Notes under the pieces: model-generated
The model's input: only the letters and a program-made list of their open reading frames with translations
Told to the model about the DNA's origin: nothing
Database searches by the model: none
Assembly (NCBI GenBank): GCA_026398285.1
Contig: JAPLTI010000168.1
Coordinates: 1 to 9,634, forward strand
DNA: 9,634 bases
DNA from: Verrucomicrobiota bacterium
Lineage (GTDB): Bacteria; Verrucomicrobiota; Verrucomicrobiia; Chthoniobacterales; Terrimicrobiaceae
Direction of reading: 5' to 3'
In this document: piece after piece, positions 6,118-9,634 of the stretch
Layout of the letters: each line of letters starts with the position of its first letter
Position numbering within the stretch: position 1 is the stretch's first letter
Position numbers and translations under genes: made by a program

Positions 6118-6783
6118 ATGGCAGATTCCTTTTCCGCATTTCAGATAGCCCGCGCTTATGGCCGCTCCAGATGGCTTCGAGGCTATGTGGCTGGAAAAGT
6201 CGGCACGGATCCTGTTTTCAAGACGGCGTGGAAATTTATCAGCATCCGTCGCCAGCCCGTATGGGACATCGGATGTGGACTGGGTCTCCTCGGCATTTCC
6301 ATGCGCGGGGCAGGTCTCACCGAGCGCTACCGGGGCTTTGACACCAGTGCTTGGAAGGTGAATCGGGGCAAGGAGGCCATGCGGCATTTTGGTTTTGAGG
6401 AAGTCGGCTTCGAGGTGCGCGACGCGCTGTCGGTGCAGATTCCCGAAGGTGCGACGGTATGCATGTTCGATGTGCTTCATTATCTCTCGCCACCGGATCA
6501 GAAGCTCATGCTCGAGCGCTTGGCCAAAGCAGCTGAAGCAGGTTCTCTCATCCTCCTTCGCACGACATTCAAAGACGCTGGTTGGCGGTATCTGGTAACC
6601 CTTCTTGAGGAGTGGTGGACCCGTGCCAGCGGCTGGATCAGCGGGGGAGAAGTCAATTTTCCCCACCGCCGGGAGTTGGTTTCCTTTTTCAAAAATCGCG
6701 GCCTCGGAATCGGCGTAACCCCGCTCTGGGGTAAGACCCCCTTCGGCGGCGAGTTGGTCGTCATCGAAAAGATCGAGGCCTGA
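6118..6783 (+). CDS. Class I SAM-dependent methyltransferase
   Basis: The protein has 221 residues from ATG 6118 (MADSFSAF). Motif I of Rossmann-fold methyltransferases is clear as VWDIGCGLGLLG (residues 48-59), followed by the acidic end of strand 2 (YRGFD) and a motif IV-like FDVLHYL. The enzyme would transfer a methyl group from S-adenosylmethionine; the acceptor is unknown. The frame is open upstream. ATG 6043 has a good GGAG (6030-6033) 9 bases ahead and would add 25 residues, while a start at 5905 would overlap the divergent PlsC-type gene. I preferred 6118 because the added residues look non-conserved and the DNA just before it is AT-rich and promoter-like. The gene diverges from the acyl-lipid operon. 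Similar methyltransferases occur in aryl polyene-type clusters, so it may modify the same product. This functional link is inferred. Confidence 0.82.
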   Translation: MADSFSAFQIARAYGRSRWLRGYVAGKVGTDPVFKTAWKFISIRRQPVWDIGCGLGLLGISMRGAGLTERYRGFDTSAWKVNRGKEAMRHFGFEEVGFEVRDALSVQIPEGATVCMFDVLHYLSPPDQKLMLERLAKAAEAGSLILLRTTFKDAGWRYLVTLLEEWWTRASGWISGGEVNFPHRRELVSFFKNRGLGIGVTPLWGKTPFGGELVVIEKIEA

Positions 6784-6811
6784 TAGCTGCCGCTCTTCCC
6801 GTTTGGGTTAT

Positions 6812-6845
6812 GGTGGTGAGGCGCGCGCGTCTCGCTTTTACCACC
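6812..6845. terminator. Two-tier inverted repeat after the methyltransferase gene
   Basis: GGTGGT (6812-6817) pairs with ACCACC (6840-6845). Inside, GAGGCG (6818-6823) pairs with CGTCTC (6828-6833), with one G-T pair, around a CGCG loop. A 6-base bulge (GCTTTT) separates the two stems. It lies 29 bases after the methyltransferase stop in a convergent gap, where a bidirectional terminator would be expected. No T run follows on either strand, so intrinsic termination is uncertain. Confidence 0.4.
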
Positions 6846-6851
6846 TCTGCG

Positions 6852-6889
6852 CCGGAGAATGGGCCATGCCAGAGGATGACCCATTCCGG
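6852..6889. terminator. Second inverted repeat, after the glutamate synthase gene
   Basis: CCGG (6852-6855) plus AATGGG (6858-6863) pair with CCCATT (6880-6885) plus CCGG (6886-6889). This gives a 10-bp stem with a 2-base bulge and a 16-base loop. It lies about 33 bases downstream of the glutamate synthase stop when read leftward. There is no T run after it. With the neighbouring hairpin it accounts for much of the 138-base convergent gap, and it may stop or stabilise transcripts from one or both sides. Confidence 0.4.
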
Positions 6890-6921
6890 TGAAGGATTTC
6901 GATGCTGCTCGGGTTTTGGGA

Positions 6922-9634
6922 TTAGCGCGAGGCGATAACGTCTTCGCTGATGACCTTGCCGGTCGCCTCGGGCTCTTTGGATGGCTCGGGGACGGGCTTG
7001 GCGGTCGGGACATTCGGGCTGACCTTCCAGAAGAGGGGCTGGAATTTGTCCCAGGCTCCGAGGATTTCGGCGGCGCGGGGGCTGCCGGTGAGGTCGTGGT
7101 GCTCTTGGATGAGGGCCTTGAGCGCGGCGATGTCCGAGTCGGCGGCCAGACGCGAGATCGAGATGAGCTGGTTGTTGTAGAGGCGCTCGAAGCGGTTCTC
7201 GAGGTCGAGGATGTAGGCGACGCCACCGGTCATGCCGGCACCGAAGTTTTTGCCGGTGCGGCCAAGGACGACGACGGTTCCATTGGTCATGTATTCGCAA
7301 CCGTGGTCGCCGATGCCTTCAACGACGGCTGTGCCGCCGGAGTTGCGGACGCAGAAGCGCTCGCCGGCGCGGCCGTTTGCGAAGAGGCGTCCACCGCTGG
7401 CGCCATACATCACAGTGTTGCCGATGATCATGGCCTCGTGCGGGATGAAGAGCGAGCCGGGCTCGGGTTTGATGACGATTTCGCCACCGCTCATGGTTTT
7501 GCCGACATAGTCATTGGCTTCACCGGTGAGGAGGAGTCGCACTCCGGGCGAGAGGAACGCGCCGAAGCTTTGTCCCGCGCTGCCCCTGAGCTTGAGTTCG
7601 ACGGTGCCATTGGCAATGCCTTCCTCGCCCCACTGGTAGCCGATCTCGCCGGAGACCTGGGTTCCCACCGAGCGGCTGGTGTTTTCGACCTCGTAGGAGA
7701 GGGAAATGGGACGGCCATCGGTGATGGCATCCTTCGCGTCCTGAAGAACGGTCTCGTCGAGCGTCGAGTCCTCGGGGCCATCGTTGCGTGAGCGAGTGGC
7801 GTGGCGCACGGCGGAGGGATCATCGGCGGCGACATTCACGAGCAGGCGTGAGAGGTCGAGGGTGTTGGCTTTCGGGTGGTTTGGAATTTCCTTTTGGCGG
7901 AGGCATTCCACGCGGCCGACCATTTCATCAATGGTGCGGAAGCCGAGACGGGCCATCATTTCGCGGACCTCGGTGGCGACGCCGTTGAAGAAGGCGACGA
8001 CATTTTCCGGGCGGCCTTTGAATTTGGCGCGGAGACGGTCGTCGATCGTGGCGACGCCGACCGGGCAGGTGTTGAGATGGCACTGGCGCACATACACGCA
8101 GCCCATCGCGATGAGGGCGGCGGTGCCGAAGTTGAACTCCTCGGCTCCAAGCAGCGCGGCGTAAACAATGTCTTCGCCGCTGCGCATGCCACCGTCGGTG
8201 CGGAGGGTGACGCGGTTGCGGAGTCCATTGAGCATGAGGACTTGGTGGGCTTCGGCGACGCCGAGTTCCCAAGGTCCACCGGCATGCTTGATCGAGCTGA
8301 GCGGGGAGGCTCCTGTGCCGCCTTCATGTCCACTGACGAGAATGATATCCGCATGGGCCTTGGCCACGCCTGCGGCGATGGTGCCGACGCCTGCGGTAGA
8401 GACGAGCTTCACGCAAATGCGGGCGCGGGGGTTCACCTGCTTCAGATCGTAGATGAGCTGGGCCAGATCTTCGATCGAGTAGATATCATGGTGCGGCGGT
8501 GGCGAAATGAGGGTCACGCCCTCCACCGAGTGGCGCAGCTTGGCGATGTAGGCGCTGACCTTGTGGCCGGGCAGCTGGCCGCCTTCGCCCGGTTTCGCAC
8601 CTTGGGCCATCTTGATTTCGATTTCCTTGGCGCTGGCCAGATAGGCCGCCGACACGCCGAAGCGGCCGGATGCGATCTGCTTGATGGCGCTGTTCGCCCA
8701 GTCACCATTGTCACGGCGTTTGAAACGGGCGGGGTCTTCGCCGCCTTCGCCGCTGTTCGACTTGCCGCCGATGCGGTTCATGGCGATGGCCAAGCACTCA
8801 TGGGCTTCGGGGCTCAAGGCTCCGAGAGACATGCCGGCTGTAGTAAAGCGTTTGCGGATGTCTTCAATGGGCTCCACCTCTTCGATCGAGATAGGGCCTT
8901 CGGTGGTGGGCAGGATTTCGAGAAGATTGCGGAGTGCGACGGGCGTGTTGGCCAGCACCGAGTCGACATATTTTTTGTAATCCTCCGCCTTGCCGGCTTT
9001 GTCGGCTCCTTTGATGCCTACATACGCGTGGAAGCTTTGGAGGACGGGCGGAGTCACGGCGTGCATCTCGCCGCCGCGACGGAAGCGGTAGTAACCGGGG
9101 TCGCTGAGTTTGCCGGGTTCGATCGGCACGGCTTCTGAATAGGCCATGGCGTGGCGGGTCAGGGACTCGATGGCGATTTCCTTGAAGCCGATGCCTTCAA
9201 TCTGGGAGGCCGTGCCCTTGAAGCATTCCTCGATGAGTTTGGAGGAAATGCCGATGGCTTCGAAGATCTGCGCGCCACGGTAGCTGTTGACCACCGAGAT
9301 GCCCATTTTGGACATGATCTTGAGGATGCCGGCTTCGATGGCTTTGCGGTAGTTGATGACAGATTTGGCGAAGTCGCCGTTGGTGCCGTCGCGCTCGAGG
9401 AGCTCGCGGATCGTCTCAAAGGCCAGATAGGGATTCACCGCCGCCGCGCCGAAGCCGATCAGGCAGGCGATCTGGTGCACATCGCGGGCTTCGCCGGTCT
9501 GGCAGACCAAGCTGCAGCGCATCCGTTTTCCGACTCGATTGAGTTGGTGGTGAACCGCGCCCTCGGCGAGGCGCAGCGGAGCGGTAACCCGCCCGTGGGC
9601 GACTCCGGTGTCCGAGAGAGTGAGGATGCGCGTG
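6922..9634 (-). CDS. gltB: Glutamate synthase, large (alpha) subunit, C-terminal 903 residues
   Basis: The frame is open from the window's right edge to TAA 6924-6922. About 600 N-terminal residues, including the glutamine amidotransferase domain, must lie outside by comparison with the roughly 1,500-residue family. The enzyme makes two glutamates from glutamine and 2-oxoglutarate during ammonia assimilation in the cytoplasm, usually with a small NADPH-oxidising GltD subunit that is not in the window. Visible parts in order: the end of the central domain (VCQTGEARDVHQ and NPYLAFETI); the FMN/2-oxoglutarate synthase domain (RFTTAGMSLGALSPEAH, PGEGGQLPGHKV and SGHEGGTGASPL); the 3Fe-4S cysteines in a CX5CX4C pattern at 8100-8065 (GCVYVRQCHLNTC); and the C-terminal GXGXG beta-helix (about 7690-7200). 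A short Pro-rich tail ends the protein. It shares no strand-wise link with the methyltransferase, which converges on it, and so marks the right boundary of the acyl-lipid locus. Confidence 0.97.
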   Translation of the reverse strand, partial: TRILTLSDTGVAHGRVTAPLRLAEGAVHHQLNRVGKRMRCSLVCQTGEARDVHQIACLIGFGAAAVNPYLAFETIRELLERDGTNGDFAKSVINYRKAIEAGILKIMSKMGISVVNSYRGAQIFEAIGISSKLIEECFKGTASQIEGIGFKEIAIESLTRHAMAYSEAVPIEPGKLSDPGYYRFRRGGEMHAVTPPVLQSFHAYVGIKGADKAGKAEDYKKYVDSVLANTPVALRNLLEILPTTEGPISIEEVEPIEDIRKRFTTAGMSLGALSPEAHECLAIAMNRIGGKSNSGEGGEDPARFKRRDNGDWANSAIKQIASGRFGVSAAYLASAKEIEIKMAQGAKPGEGGQLPGHKVSAYIAKLRHSVEGVTLISPPPHHDIYSIEDLAQLIYDLKQVNPRARICVKLVSTAGVGTIAAGVAKAHADIILVSGHEGGTGASPLSSIKHAGGPWELGVAEAHQVLMLNGLRNRVTLRTDGGMRSGEDIVYAALLGAEEFNFGTAALIAMGCVYVRQCHLNTCPVGVATIDDRLRAKFKGRPENVVAFFNGVATEVREMMARLGFRTIDEMVGRVECLRQKEIPNHPKANTLDLSRLLVNVAADDPSAVRHATRSRNDGPEDSTLDETVLQDAKDAITDGRPISLSYEVENTSRSVGTQVSGEIGYQWGEEGIANGTVELKLRGSAGQSFGAFLSPGVRLLLTGEANDYVGKTMSGGEIVIKPEPGSLFIPHEAMIIGNTVMYGASGGRLFANGRAGERFCVRNSGGTAVVEGIGDHGCEYMTNGTVVVLGRTGKNFGAGMTGGVAYILDLENRFERLYNNQLISISRLAADSDIAALKALIQEHHDLTGSPRAAEILGAWDKFQPLFWKVSPNVPTAKPVPEPSKEPEATGKVISEDVIASR

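Noticed and set aside
6889..7791. Plus-strand open frame of 300 codons
   Set aside because: It is antisense to the conserved C-terminal GXGXG domain of glutamate synthase and has no family signature.
7876..9138. Long plus-strand open frame of 420 codons
   Set aside because: It lies opposite the well-conserved glutamate synthase gene, has no recognisable domain, and is rich in Ala, Gly, Asp and Val as expected for an antisense shadow of GC-rich coding DNA.

Overview
The window is a dense, GC-rich bacterial segment with almost no spare DNA. Six complete genes and one cut by the window's left edge read leftward as a probable operon. One gene diverges from that operon, and a partial housekeeping gene fills the right third. 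No tRNA, rRNA, insertion sequence, CRISPR array or phage gene was seen. Shine-Dalgarno sequences are weak or missing at most starts. This, the GH75-like lipoprotein and the general gene style would fit a Verrucomicrobiota-type bacterium, but that assignment is inference and unproven.

Reading the operon in transcription order (minus strand, right to left): a PlsC-type acyltransferase (5954-5100), a NodB-type polysaccharide deacetylase (5103-4405), an acyl carrier protein (4366-4100), an LpxL/HtrB-type acyltransferase (4058-3087), a FabZ-like hotdog dehydratase (3090-2683), a polytopic membrane protein with a C-terminal hotdog thioesterase domain (about 2620-826), and a proline-rich lipoprotein with a GH75-like domain (822 to beyond base 1). 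Two junctions are ATGA overlaps and one gap is only 3 bases, so the genes are probably co-transcribed and partly translationally coupled. A SAM-dependent methyltransferase (6118-6783, plus strand) diverges from the operon's first gene. It converges on the gene for the glutamate synthase large subunit, whose last 903 codons lie at 9634-6922.

Together the operon looks like the tailoring half of an acyl-lipid pathway. It has a dedicated carrier protein, a dehydratase, a hydrolase to release acyl chains, two different acyltransferases and a methyltransferase, plus surface-carbohydrate enzymes. The gene types recall aryl polyene or flexirubin-like clusters, but no ketosynthase, ketoreductase, acyl ligase or RND/MMPL exporter lies in the window. 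The most unusual gene is the membrane protein-thioesterase fusion. Its 5' end appears frameshifted at a run of four Cs (2593-2596, plus strand), and dropping one base would join a good ATG start to the full first membrane helix.
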